This document shows positions 8,308 to 15,206 of a stretch of 64,000 nucleotides of DNA, piece by piece. A program made the position numbers and the translations under genes. The stretch covers positions 1,798,001 through 1,862,000 of the forward strand of contig NZ_CP043498.1 of assembly GCF_009498215.1 (NCBI RefSeq), written 5' to 3'. Position 1 is the stretch's first letter; every line of letters starts with the position of its first letter. This DNA comes from Rhizobium grahamii. Lineage in GTDB: Bacteria; Pseudomonadota; Alphaproteobacteria; Rhizobiales; Rhizobiaceae. The notes beneath the pieces are model-generated. The model did not search any database, had not been told where the DNA came from, and saw nothing but the letters and a program-made list of their open reading frames with translations.

Positions 8308-9085
8308 ACGAGATCAACCCGACCGTGACCGAAGCGGATCTTCATGCCTATGCCGACGGACAGCTTCCCGAACAGGCGCGCGCCCGTGTCGAGGCTTGGC
8401 TGAACGACAATCCGGATGACGCGACCCGCGTCGCGGAGTGGATGGCGCAAAATACAGAAATCCAATCGCTCTTTGCACCCTACGAAAGATCGGTTGAGGC
8501 CGACGCGGCACTTGTCACCAACAGAGGACAACGATCCAACTGGCCAAGGCGCCTGGCGGCGGCAGCCGCGATCATCGCGATTTTCGGCCTCGGCGCACTG
8601 AGTGGCCACTACGGCCCCGCCCTGTTCGAAAAGCCGGATCTGCAGCTGACCGAACTTGAAACCTTTCCCAACGAAGCTCGAAACGCCTTCCTGGTCTACG
8701 CAACGGAAGTCCGCCACCCCGTGGAGGTCTTTGCCGATGAGGAGGCCCATCTGGCGACCTGGCTCGGCAAGCGGCTCGCGATCCAGAACCTTCGGGTTCC
8801 GAACTTGCAGGAGCTCGGTTTCAAGCTGGTCGGCGGCCGCCTGTTGCCTGTCGACGGTAAACCGGGGCGATGTTCATGTACGAGGATCAGGCTGGCGAAC
8901 GCCTGACGGTCCTCGTCGGTCGCAACGCCGACAACAGATCGACGAGCTTCCGCTTCGCCTCTTCGGGCAATGTCGAAACCTTCTATTGGATCGATGGCGA
9001 ACTCGGCTACGCGGTGACCGGCGAGGTCTCCCGCGAGGTGCTGAAAAAGATAGCGGAAGAATGCTACCGGCAGTTTCCGTCGTGA
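8304..9085 (+). CDS. Transmembrane anti-sigma factor, frameshifted
   Basis: The first frame (8304-8906) has a cytoplasmic anti-sigma start (EADLHAYADGQLPEQARARV, then WLNDNPDDATRVAEWMAQN) and one membrane helix near residues 90-115 (LAAAAAIIAIFGLGALSGHYG region). It then degenerates after VDGKPG. The expected continuation (AMFMYEDQAGERLTVLVGRN to the end CYRQFPS) is present in another frame from 8867 to 9085. One missing G in the GGGG run at 8864-8867 explains this exactly: the whole span is one base short of 261 codons. It may be a sequencing error or a real mutation. If real, the product loses its periplasmic C-terminal domain. A restart at the ATG at 8870 is possible. Confidence 0.82.
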
Positions 9086-9088
9086 TCG

Positions 9089-9460
9089 TCAGCGCAGCGG
9101 ATCGTTGGCAAGCTCGATCGGCTTGCCGTGCGGTGTCGCCTCCGCTGCCCGCTGCCAGCTCTTCTGCAGATCGAGGATCATGTCAGCGTCAGCAACGCCG
9201 CGCAGAACCAGGATCGCAGAAAGCGCTGAGACCCAGCAATCGAAATAATCGCTTCCATCTTCGGCGCGGCCGGGCTGATGCAGCTCTCGCGACAGGGTTT
9301 CCGCCCATTCGCTCCATGTGAACAGACCGCGCTCGTGCAGATGCACGGTCATGGCAAAGGCTTCCGCGGCCCAAGGCTCGGGAAACACTGGCTCGCCATC
9401 CACCGATTTCGGCAGATGCGGTGATTGGGCGAGCGGCGAACGCGTTTCACACTGGCTCAA
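9089..9460 (-). CDS. Nitrile hydratase accessory protein
   Basis: About 123 residues matching nitrile hydratase activator proteins (VFPEPWAAEAFAMTVHLHER, then WSEWAETLSRELHQ, then YFDCWVSALSAIL). These small proteins resemble the N-terminal part of the beta subunit and help insert cobalt into, and oxidise, the alpha-subunit cysteines. The frame is open far upstream, but the region before residue 1 is antisense shadow. The TTG at 9460, overlapping the 3' end of the beta gene by 14 bases, is the sensible start and implies coupled translation. It ends 3 bases from the convergent anti-sigma gene. Confidence 0.83.
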   Translation of the reverse strand: MSQCETRSPLAQSPHLPKSVDGEPVFPEPWAAEAFAMTVHLHERGLFTWSEWAETLSRELHQPGRAEDGSDYFDCWVSALSAILVLRGVADADMILDLQKSWQRAAEATPHGKPIELANDPLR

Positions 9461-10106
9461 GATAGCTCTCCCAGGCGTCGATCGAGACACTGAGCGTCGG
9501 ATCGGCACCCTCGCCCCAGATCTCGCCGCCATCGAAGACAACAGTGTAGACCCATTGCGGATTCTCGCCCTTGCCATGGGCATTGTCGTCGGGAAAGACG
9601 AAGGAGCCCTGGACCGCCTCCACGACCCCGGACTTGGCACGCGCATAGCGCGGCAGCCGGGTATGTGTCGTCGGGTTGAAATTCCTGGTTCGAACCTTGT
9701 CTCCAGCCGCAAAGCGCGGCGGCGTCGCCACGGGCCTGTCGCAAGGACCACCCTTCGCGAGCACGCCAGCCACCATGTCGGCCTTGAGGATGCGCTTCGG
9801 CGTCGCGCCGTCCACCTGCTTGCGACCGGCATCGATTTCGCCTGACGTCACGAAGCCGTGCCGCTCCAGCAGCACTTCAAGCGCCCGCGTCCAGATCTCG
9901 TAATAGCTGGCGCCAAGGTACTCGGCCGGAGGAATGCTCTCGCGCGTGTGCCGGCTCTCGTCGATGTTCCACGCACCCAGCGCACCGCCTGACAGCGTGA
10001 GCCCGAGCGCTCGTTTCTCCCACTCCGCATGAAAATACGGCTCGTTCGTTTCGGGCGCGACAGGGCCGAAACCCATCTGGCCTCCGAGGTCGTGCGGGCC
10101 ATTCAT
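9447..10106 (-). CDS. nthB: Nitrile hydratase beta subunit
   Basis: 219 residues. It begins with the family hallmark [16 protein letters not shown] and contains [19 protein letters not shown] and the C-terminal SH3-like barrel ([11 protein letters not shown], then [19 protein letters not shown], then [13 protein letters not shown]). With the alpha subunit it forms the enzyme that hydrates nitriles to amides. Its start codon overlaps the alpha stop by four bases (10103-10106), typical of tight coupling. The order alpha-beta-accessory is the usual one for cobalt enzymes. Confidence 0.94.
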   Translation of the reverse strand: MNGPHDLGGQMGFGPVAPETNEPYFHAEWEKRALGLTLSGGALGAWNIDESRHTRESIPPAEYLGASYYEIWTRALEVLLERHGFVTSGEIDAGRKQVDGATPKRILKADMVAGVLAKGGPCDRPVATPPRFAAGDKVRTRNFNPTTHTRLPRYARAKSGVVEAVQGSFVFPDDNAHGKGENPQWVYTVVFDGGEIWGEGADPTLSVSIDAWESYLEPV

Positions 10107-10768
10107 GCTGCAACTCCTGGCATGGAAGCAACGCCGGTTCCGATCATCGAATCGCGACTGACGAGATCGGCAAGTTGCTCCTCGCTCCAGCCCTCGGTGC
10201 CATCAGGTCTTTCGGGAATGACCAGATAGCGCAGCTCGGCCGTCGAATCCCAGACACGGATCTTCTTGTCGTCAGACAACGTCACGCCGAACTCGGCGAG
10301 CACGCCGCGCGGATCGATCACCGCCCTCGAGCGGTAGGCCGGCGCCTTGTACCAGACCGGCGGCAGGCCGAGTACCGACCACGGGTAACAGGAGCAAAGC
10401 GTGCAGACGACGAGATTGTGCGTCTCGCCGGTATTGAATACGGCGCGCATGTGCTCGCCCTGACGTCCCGTATAGCCGAGGCTCGCGATCGCCGCGGTTG
10501 CGTCGCGCCGGAGCCAGTCGGCGAAATCGGGATCGCTCCAGGCCTTCGCAACGACCCAAGCGCCGTTACGCGGCCCAATCTTGGTTTCGTAGGTTTCCAC
10601 GATGGCGTCGATGGCCGCCGGATCGATCAGTCCCTTTTCCGTCAGAACCGTTTCAAGCGCCCTCACCCGCGCCTGCATGTCGGTGTAGCGGTTCTCATGG
10701 TCGTGATGATGGTCATGGTCATGGCCGTGATGATGATCGTCGTCGTGCACGAGATGGTCCTCCGCCAA
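10103..10768 (-). CDS. nthA: Nitrile hydratase alpha subunit, cobalt type
   Basis: 221 residues. The metal site VCTLCSC is at residues 121-127 (Cys122, Cys125, Ser126, Cys127); threonine at the third position marks the cobalt rather than iron class. Conserved stretches [15 protein letters not shown] and [11 protein letters not shown] confirm the family. The N-terminus is unusually rich in histidine: 11 of the first 24 residues ([17 protein letters not shown]). This tail may bind cobalt or other metals before insertion, which is inference. If translation began at Met31 the tail would be absent, but similar tails occur in related rhizobial subunits. No amidase gene is adjacent. Confidence 0.95.
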   Translation of the reverse strand: MAEDHLVHDDDHHHGHDHDHHHDHENRYTDMQARVRALETVLTEKGLIDPAAIDAIVETYETKIGPRNGAWVVAKAWSDPDFADWLRRDATAAIASLGYTGRQGEHMRAVFNTGETHNLVVCTLCSCYPWSVLGLPPVWYKAPAYRSRAVIDPRGVLAEFGVTLSDDKKIRVWDSTAELRYLVIPERPDGTEGWSEEQLADLVSRDSMIGTGVASMPGVAA

Positions 10769-10846
10769 TGCGTGGCCTATCTTTAGGCGCTTGCGGCCGG
10801 GCCGCCAAGCCCAACCGGCAGGTTCACCGATGCGAAGCTTGAAACT

Positions 10847-11440
10847 CTATTTTAGCATTGGCCAGAGGCTGAGTACCAGCAAGACGGCCATGGTGATGTT
10901 GAACCATTTCAGCCGCGTCGGGTCCGACAGCCAGTCGCGCAGCGCCGAGCCGAAACCGGCCCAGGTCGAAACGCTCGGCACGTTGACCAGCGCGAAGGCG
11001 AGACCGACGATCAGGACACTCGCCAGATAGATATCGGGGATCGTGTAGGTCGCCATGGCAGTCACCGCCATGACCCAGGCCTTCGGATTAACCCACTGGA
11101 AGGCCGCCGCCGAGAGGAACGACATCGGCTTCACCCCGCTTTTGCCTTCGCCGAGCGTACGCGATGTCGCGATCTTCCAGGCGATCCAGGCAAGATAGGC
11201 GCCGCCGGCAAACTTCAGGGTGGTATAGAGAGCCGGCACCGTATGAAGCAGAGCGCCCAGCCCGAAGCCGACGCCTATGAGGAGCGAAAAGAAACCGGCC
11301 CCGATGCCGAGCATGTGCGGAACAGTCCGGCGGAAGCCGAAGTTCACGCCCGAAGCGAAGAGCATCATGTTGTTGGGACCTGGCGTTATCGATGTCGTGA
11401 AGGCAAACAGGACGAGTGCCAGAAATGTATCCAACGGCAT
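10847..11440 (-). CDS. LysE family amino-acid/metabolite exporter
   Basis: About 197 residues with six hydrophobic segments. The family hallmark SITPGPNNMML lies in the first helix region, with FKRT-like loop FGFRRTVPHMLGI and the internal QWVNPKAWVMA motif, as in RhtB/LysE exporters. I place the start at 11440 (MPLDTFLAL) because GGGAGG lies just upstream; the frame is open to 11482 but those residues lack family character. It is transcribed away from an aldo/keto reductase gene, and a 9-bp inverted repeat lies between them. The exported compound is unknown. Confidence 0.88.
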   Translation of the reverse strand: MPLDTFLALVLFAFTTSITPGPNNMMLFASGVNFGFRRTVPHMLGIGAGFFSLLIGVGFGLGALLHTVPALYTTLKFAGGAYLAWIAWKIATSRTLGEGKSGVKPMSFLSAAAFQWVNPKAWVMAVTAMATYTIPDIYLASVLIVGLAFALVNVPSVSTWAGFGSALRDWLSDPTRLKWFNITMAVLLVLSLWPMLK

Positions 11441-11482
11441 GGGACCTCCCCGAGGCCCGCAACTATCGGCGACCTCGATCAT

Positions 11483-11507
11483 TTTAGGTCAGGATAATTG
11501 ACCTAAA
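11483..11507. promoter_or_regulatory. Inverted repeat operator candidate between lysE-type and AKR genes
   Basis: TTTAGGTCA and TGACCTAAA are perfect 9-bp arms separated by 7 bases (GGATAAT). The site lies 43 bases upstream of the LysE start and 86 bases before the reductase start, well placed to control both. No regulator gene is adjacent. Confidence 0.55.
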
Positions 11508-11593
11508 CATGCCGTTCCACGCAATCATTGTCATGGTGACAGGATTGGTTGAAAGATTGTGGCGCCATCCAATCATTTACAGGGATGAACATC

Positions 11594-12442
11594 ATGCGAG
11601 ACGAGACAATCCCGACCATCCGGTTCCCTGACGGTACCGAGGTCCCTGCCCTCGGCCAGGGAACTTGGAACATGGGCGAGAACCGCAATGAAGCACGGCG
11701 GGAAGTCGAAAGCCTGCGAGCCGGCATCGATCTCGGCATGACGCTGATCGACACGGCTGAAATGTATGCCGAAGGCGGAGCGGAGAAGATCGTCGGCGAA
11801 GCGATCCGCGACCGCCGCGACGATGTATTCCTCGTCAGCAAGGTCTATCCCTGGAATGCCAGCCGCAAAGGCACGATCGAGGCCTGCGAAAACAGCCTGT
11901 TGCGCATGGGAACAGACCGCATCGATCTCTATCTCCTGCACTGGCGCGGCAATCATCCGCTCGCCGAAACTGTGGAAGCCTTCGAGGAATTGAAGGCCTC
12001 GGGCAAGATTGGCGCCTGGGGCGTCTCCAATTTCGATACCGACGACATGGAGGAACTGCTTGCCGTTCCCTCCGGAGCAAATGTGGCGGCCAATCAGGTG
12101 CTCTACAATCTCGCCCGCCGCGGCATCGAGTTCGACCTGTTGCCCTGGTGTCAGCAGCGCAACATCCCCGTCATGGCCTATTCGCCGATCGAGCAGGGCC
12201 GCATCCTGCACAATCCCGAACTGATCCGCATCGCCAAAGCCAACCAGGCGACACCAGCGCAAGTGGCGCTTGCCTTCCTGCTGGAACGAGACGGCGTAAT
12301 CGTCATCCCGAAGACGGCGAATGCCGCCCGCGCCGTGGAAAACCGCGATGCCGTCTCGCTCGATATCACCGACGAGGATTGGGCAGCGCTCGACGCCGCC
12401 TTTCCGCCACCGGCACGAAAAAAGCCGCTGGAGATGCTTTGA
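11594..12442 (+). CDS. Aldo/keto reductase
   Basis: About 282 residues of (beta/alpha)8 NADPH-dependent oxidoreductase. The family tetrad is visible: Asp in [12 protein letters not shown] with Tyr a few residues on, Lys in [13 protein letters not shown], and His in DLYLLHWRG. The cofactor-binding end has [16 protein letters not shown]. It resembles YeaE/2,5-didehydrogluconate reductase-like members. ATG 11594 follows CAGGG by 9 bases; in-frame starts at 11585 and 11549 exist. The last codons carry the 5' arm of a terminator that serves the convergent ilv operon. The physiological aldehyde or ketone substrate is unknown. Confidence 0.88.
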   Translation: MRDETIPTIRFPDGTEVPALGQGTWNMGENRNEARREVESLRAGIDLGMTLIDTAEMYAEGGAEKIVGEAIRDRRDDVFLVSKVYPWNASRKGTIEACENSLLRMGTDRIDLYLLHWRGNHPLAETVEAFEELKASGKIGAWGVSNFDTDDMEELLAVPSGANVAANQVLYNLARRGIEFDLLPWCQQRNIPVMAYSPIEQGRILHNPELIRIAKANQATPAQVALAFLLERDGVIVIPKTANAARAVENRDAVSLDITDEDWAALDAAFPPPARKKPLEML

Positions 12443-12455
12443 CCTCCAGCGGCTT
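12415..12455 (-). terminator. Intrinsic terminator of the ilvI-ilvN operon
   Basis: AAGCCGCTGGAG and CTCCAGCGGCTT form a perfect 12-bp stem. On the minus strand the stem is followed by TTTTTT, a classic rho-independent terminator for ilvN. It lies across the last codons of the convergent reductase gene. Confidence 0.85.
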
Positions 12456-12478
12456 CGATCATTCAGCGATCAGCAGCC

Positions 12479-13051
12479 TTACATGCCCTGCTGGCCGCGG
12501 TTCATGGCGGCAATGCCGGTGCGGCAGACTTCGATCAGGCCAAGGGGCTTCATGATCGACACGAACTGGTCGATCTTCGAGGACTTGCCGGTGATCTCAA
12601 GAATGAAGTGATCGACCGTCGCGTCGACGACCTTCGCATGGAAGGCGTCGGCGAGCCGCAATGTCTCGGCGCGGGTCTCGCCCGTACCGACGACCTTGAC
12701 GAGCGCCACTTCGCGCTCGATCGGGCGCTCCTGGCCGAGTTCGCGGGCGCGAACCGTCAGGTCGACCACCCGATGAACAGGAACGATACGCTCAAGCTGC
12801 GCCTTGATCTGCTCGAGAACATGCGGCGTGCCGCGCGTCACGATCGTAATACGCGACAGATGCGCCTGATGCTCGGTCTCCGAGACGGTCAGGCTCTCGA
12901 TGTTGTAGCCACGGCCGGAGAAAAGGCCGATGACACGGGCAAGGACGCCCGGCTCGTTGTCGACGAGGACCGAAAGCGTGTGGCTTTCGACCGCCGCCGT
13001 CTCAGGCGAGATGAAATAGGCAGAGCCCGTCGGCTGTAGGTGTGCGTTCAT
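12479..13051 (-). CDS. ilvN: Acetolactate synthase small (regulatory) subunit
   Basis: 190 residues with an N-terminal ACT domain (HTLSVLVDNEPGVLARVIGL, then FSGRGYNIESLTVSETE) and the C-terminal acetolactate-synthase small-subunit domain (EVALVKVVGTGETRAE, then FILEITGKSSKIDQFV). It activates the catalytic subunit and confers feedback inhibition by valine bound at the ACT dimer interface. It follows ilvI by 26 bases on the same strand and ends at a strong terminator. The equivalent gene is also called ilvH. Confidence 0.96.
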   Translation of the reverse strand: MNAHLQPTGSAYFISPETAAVESHTLSVLVDNEPGVLARVIGLFSGRGYNIESLTVSETEHQAHLSRITIVTRGTPHVLEQIKAQLERIVPVHRVVDLTVRARELGQERPIEREVALVKVVGTGETRAETLRLADAFHAKVVDATVDHFILEITGKSSKIDQFVSIMKPLGLIEVCRTGIAAMNRGQQGM

Positions 13052-13077
13052 GGTCTTGGGTTTCCTCTACCTTATTA

Positions 13078-14871
13078 TCAAACGAGCGCGCGGCCCTTGG
13101 CGTCGATCGCATTGGCGACCGCCTCGTCCGTGGCTTCGTCGGGCAGCAGCATCTCGTTATGTGCCTTGCCCGATGGGATCATCGGGAAGCAGTTGGCGAG
13201 ATTGGCAACGCGGCAATCGAAGATCACAGGCTTCTTGACGTCGATCATCTCCTGGATGGTCGCATCGAGGTCAGCGGGCTTTTCGCAGCGCAGGCCAACG
13301 GCGCCATAGGCCTCCGCCAGCTTGACGAAGTCAGGCATCGCTTCCGTGTAGGAGTTCGACAGGCGGTTGCCGTGCAGCAGCTGCTGCCACTGGCGAACCA
13401 TGCCCATGTACTGGTTGTTCATGATGAAGATCTTGATCGGCGCTTCGTACTGGATCGCCGCAGACATTTCCTGGATGCACATCTGGATAGAGGCATCGCC
13501 GGCGATATCGATGACGAGGCTTTCCGGATGCGCGATCTGGACGCCGAGCGCTGCCGGCAGGCCGTACCCCATGGTACCGAGGCCACCCGAGGTCATCCAA
13601 CGGTTCGGCTTCTCAAAGCCATAGAACTGAGCCGCCCACATCTGGTGCTGACCGACTTCGGTCGTGATGTAGGTGTCACGGTCCTTGGTCAGCGCGTAGA
13701 GGCGCTCCAGCGCATATTGCGGCATGATGACGTCATTGCTCGGCGTATAGGCAAACGAATTGCGCGCACGCCAGCGAGCGATATCGGACCACCATTCCGC
13801 GATCTGGCTCTTCTCCGGCTTCTTCGGCAGGGCACGCCACAGGCGAACCATGTCTTCCAGGACACTGCCGACATCGCCACGAACCGGAACGTCGACGCGA
13901 ACGTTCTTGTTGATCGACGACGGATCGATGTCGATGTGGATCTTCTTCGAGTTCGGCGAGAACGCGTTCAGGCGGCCGGTGATGCGGTCGTCGAATCGCG
14001 CGCCGATGCAGACCATGACGTCGCAATCATGCATCGCCATGTTCGCCTCGTAGGAACCGTGCATGCCGAGCATCTTCAGCCAGTTCTTGCCGGATGCCGG
14101 ATAGGCGCCGAGGCCCATCAGCGTCGAGGTGATCGGGAAATCGGTGAGCTCGACCAGCTCCCGCAACAGCTTGGAAGCCTCAGGACCGGAGTTAACGACA
14201 CCACCGCCGGAATAGATGATCGGGCGACGCGCTTTCGACATCATCTCGATCGCCGCATGGATCTGGTTCAGATCGCCCTGAACCTTCGGCTGGTAGCTCT
14301 TCTGGATCGCGTGGGCTGCCGGCGGCGTGTAGGTGCCGGTAGCGAACTGAACGTCCTTCGGAATATCGACGAGAACAGGACCCGGACGGCCCGACTGCGC
14401 GATGCGGAAGGCTTCATGGATGATCGCCGCCAGATCGTTGACATCCTTGACCAGCCAGTTGTGCTTGGTGCAGGGGCGCGTGATGCCAACCGTATCGGCT
14501 TCCTGGAAGGCGTCGGAGCCGATCAGCGAGGTCGGAACCTGGCCGCTCAGGCAAACGAGCGGAACGGAGTCCATAAGTGCATCCTGCAGCGGCGTGACCG
14601 CATTGGTCGCGCCGGGCCCCGATGTGACGAGCATGACGCCAACCTTGCCGGTGGAACGCGCATAGCCTTCGGCCGCATGACCGGCACCCTGCTCGTGGCG
14701 AACGAGGATGTGCTTGATCTCGTCCTGCTGGAAGATCTCGTCATAGATCGGAAGCACGGCACCACCCGGATAGCCGAACAGGTGTTCGACACCATTGTCC
14801 TTGAGTGCGCGGATAACGATCTCCGCGCCTGTCATCCGATTTTCGTCCGTCTTGTTGTCCGTGCCCGTCAT
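13078..14871 (-). CDS. ilvI: Acetolactate synthase large (catalytic) subunit
   Basis: 597 residues, full length for the family. It is a thiamine diphosphate enzyme: GYPGGAVLPIYDEIF at the N-terminus with the catalytic glutamate in VRHEQGAGHAAEGYAR, then VSGPGATNAVTPLQDA, and the ThDP/Mg motif DIAGDASIQMCIQE (GDx22-30N type) ending in NNQYMGMVRQW. It condenses two pyruvate, or pyruvate and 2-oxobutyrate, as the first common step to valine, leucine and isoleucine. Transcription starts about 180 bases upstream and passes through a leader peptide and attenuator. A 615-codon open frame on the opposite strand is a codon-bias artefact. Confidence 0.97.
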   Translation of the reverse strand: MTGTDNKTDENRMTGAEIVIRALKDNGVEHLFGYPGGAVLPIYDEIFQQDEIKHILVRHEQGAGHAAEGYARSTGKVGVMLVTSGPGATNAVTPLQDALMDSVPLVCLSGQVPTSLIGSDAFQEADTVGITRPCTKHNWLVKDVNDLAAIIHEAFRIAQSGRPGPVLVDIPKDVQFATGTYTPPAAHAIQKSYQPKVQGDLNQIHAAIEMMSKARRPIIYSGGGVVNSGPEASKLLRELVELTDFPITSTLMGLGAYPASGKNWLKMLGMHGSYEANMAMHDCDVMVCIGARFDDRITGRLNAFSPNSKKIHIDIDPSSINKNVRVDVPVRGDVGSVLEDMVRLWRALPKKPEKSQIAEWWSDIARWRARNSFAYTPSNDVIMPQYALERLYALTKDRDTYITTEVGQHQMWAAQFYGFEKPNRWMTSGGLGTMGYGLPAALGVQIAHPESLVIDIAGDASIQMCIQEMSAAIQYEAPIKIFIMNNQYMGMVRQWQQLLHGNRLSNSYTEAMPDFVKLAEAYGAVGLRCEKPADLDATIQEMIDVKKPVIFDCRVANLANCFPMIPSGKAHNEMLLPDEATDEAVANAIDAKGRALV

Positions 14872-14936
14872 GTTTCTTTTCCGTTTTGACTGCTGGGATT
14901 TGAGTTCTGTAGCAGGGAAGCCCGAATTTCAGGCAT

Positions 14937-14960
14937 AAAAAAAGGCCCCTGAGGGAGCCT
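14937..14960 (-). terminator. ilvI leader attenuator (intrinsic terminator)
   Basis: On the minus strand AGGCTCCC, loop TCA, and GGGGCCT form a 7-bp stem with one bulged base, directly followed by seven T. It lies between the leader peptide stop and the ilvI start, 66 bases before the ilvI ATG. It is the termination hairpin expected of an attenuator. Confidence 0.82.
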
Positions 14961-14968
14961 GTCATCTA

Positions 14969-15016
14969 GCGCATGGGTGGCTATCGCCGGATGGTTACAC
15001 CATCCTGCCCATGCGC
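14969..15016 (-). promoter_or_regulatory. Nested leader hairpins of the ilvI attenuator
   Basis: GCGCATGGG and CCCATGCGC form a perfect 9-bp outer stem (14969-14977 with 15008-15016). Inside it GGATGG and CCATCC form a 6-bp stem around the leader stop codon. The outer 5' arm overlaps leader codons 12-15, so a translating or stalled ribosome would decide whether it forms. I could not see a clean antiterminator pairing with the terminator arm. Confidence 0.65.
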
Positions 15017-15051
15017 CTTCCCACCACGATAAGAGCTACTGCGATTTTCAT
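14995..15051 (-). CDS. ilvL: ilv leader peptide (18 aa)
   Basis: ATG to TAA encodes MKIAVALIVVGRRMGRMV. Seven of codons 3-10 are Ile, Val, Leu or Ala, with ATC-GTG-GTG in series just before the hairpins. This is what a branched-chain amino-acid attenuation leader looks like: scarcity of charged Ile, Val or Leu tRNA stalls the ribosome over codons 3-10 and changes folding of the RNA downstream. No Shine-Dalgarno sequence precedes the ATG. The predicted promoter puts the transcript start within about 3 bases of the ATG, so it is probably translated leaderless. Position, composition, nested hairpins and T-tailed terminator agree; the peptide itself is unproven. Confidence 0.8.
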   Translation of the reverse strand: MKIAVALIVVGRRMGRMV

Positions 15052-15059
15052 GGGCCGAA

Positions 15060-15089
15060 GTGATAGACAGAAAATTTCGCATCGTCAAC
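15060..15089 (-). promoter_or_regulatory. Promoter of the ilvL-ilvI-ilvN operon
   Basis: On the minus strand GTTGAC (15089-15084) and CTATCA (15066-15061) are separated by 17 bases, matching 5/6 and 4/6 positions of the rhizobial vegetative consensus CTTGAC-N17-CTATAT. The predicted start falls at about 15051-15054, at the leader peptide ATG. Confidence 0.6.
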
Positions 15090-15206
15090 GCAGTCAGCAA
15101 TAAAAAATCGCGACCGGTCGCCCGCCGCCCACAGGCCTGAAGCCCTTCAGAAGACTTTATTAAAGGTTGGGCTTTATCCTTGTGCGCTACCGCAGGGAGT
15201 AGCCCT

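Noticed and set aside
10781..10812. GC-rich imperfect inverted repeat after the LysE gene
   Set aside because: Arms are unequal (one base missing) and there is no T-run, so a terminator call is not supported.
13042..14889. A 615-codon open frame antisense to ilvI
   Set aside because: It lacks protein-like composition and mirrors the codon bias of ilvI. The minus-strand protein is a full-length acetolactate synthase.
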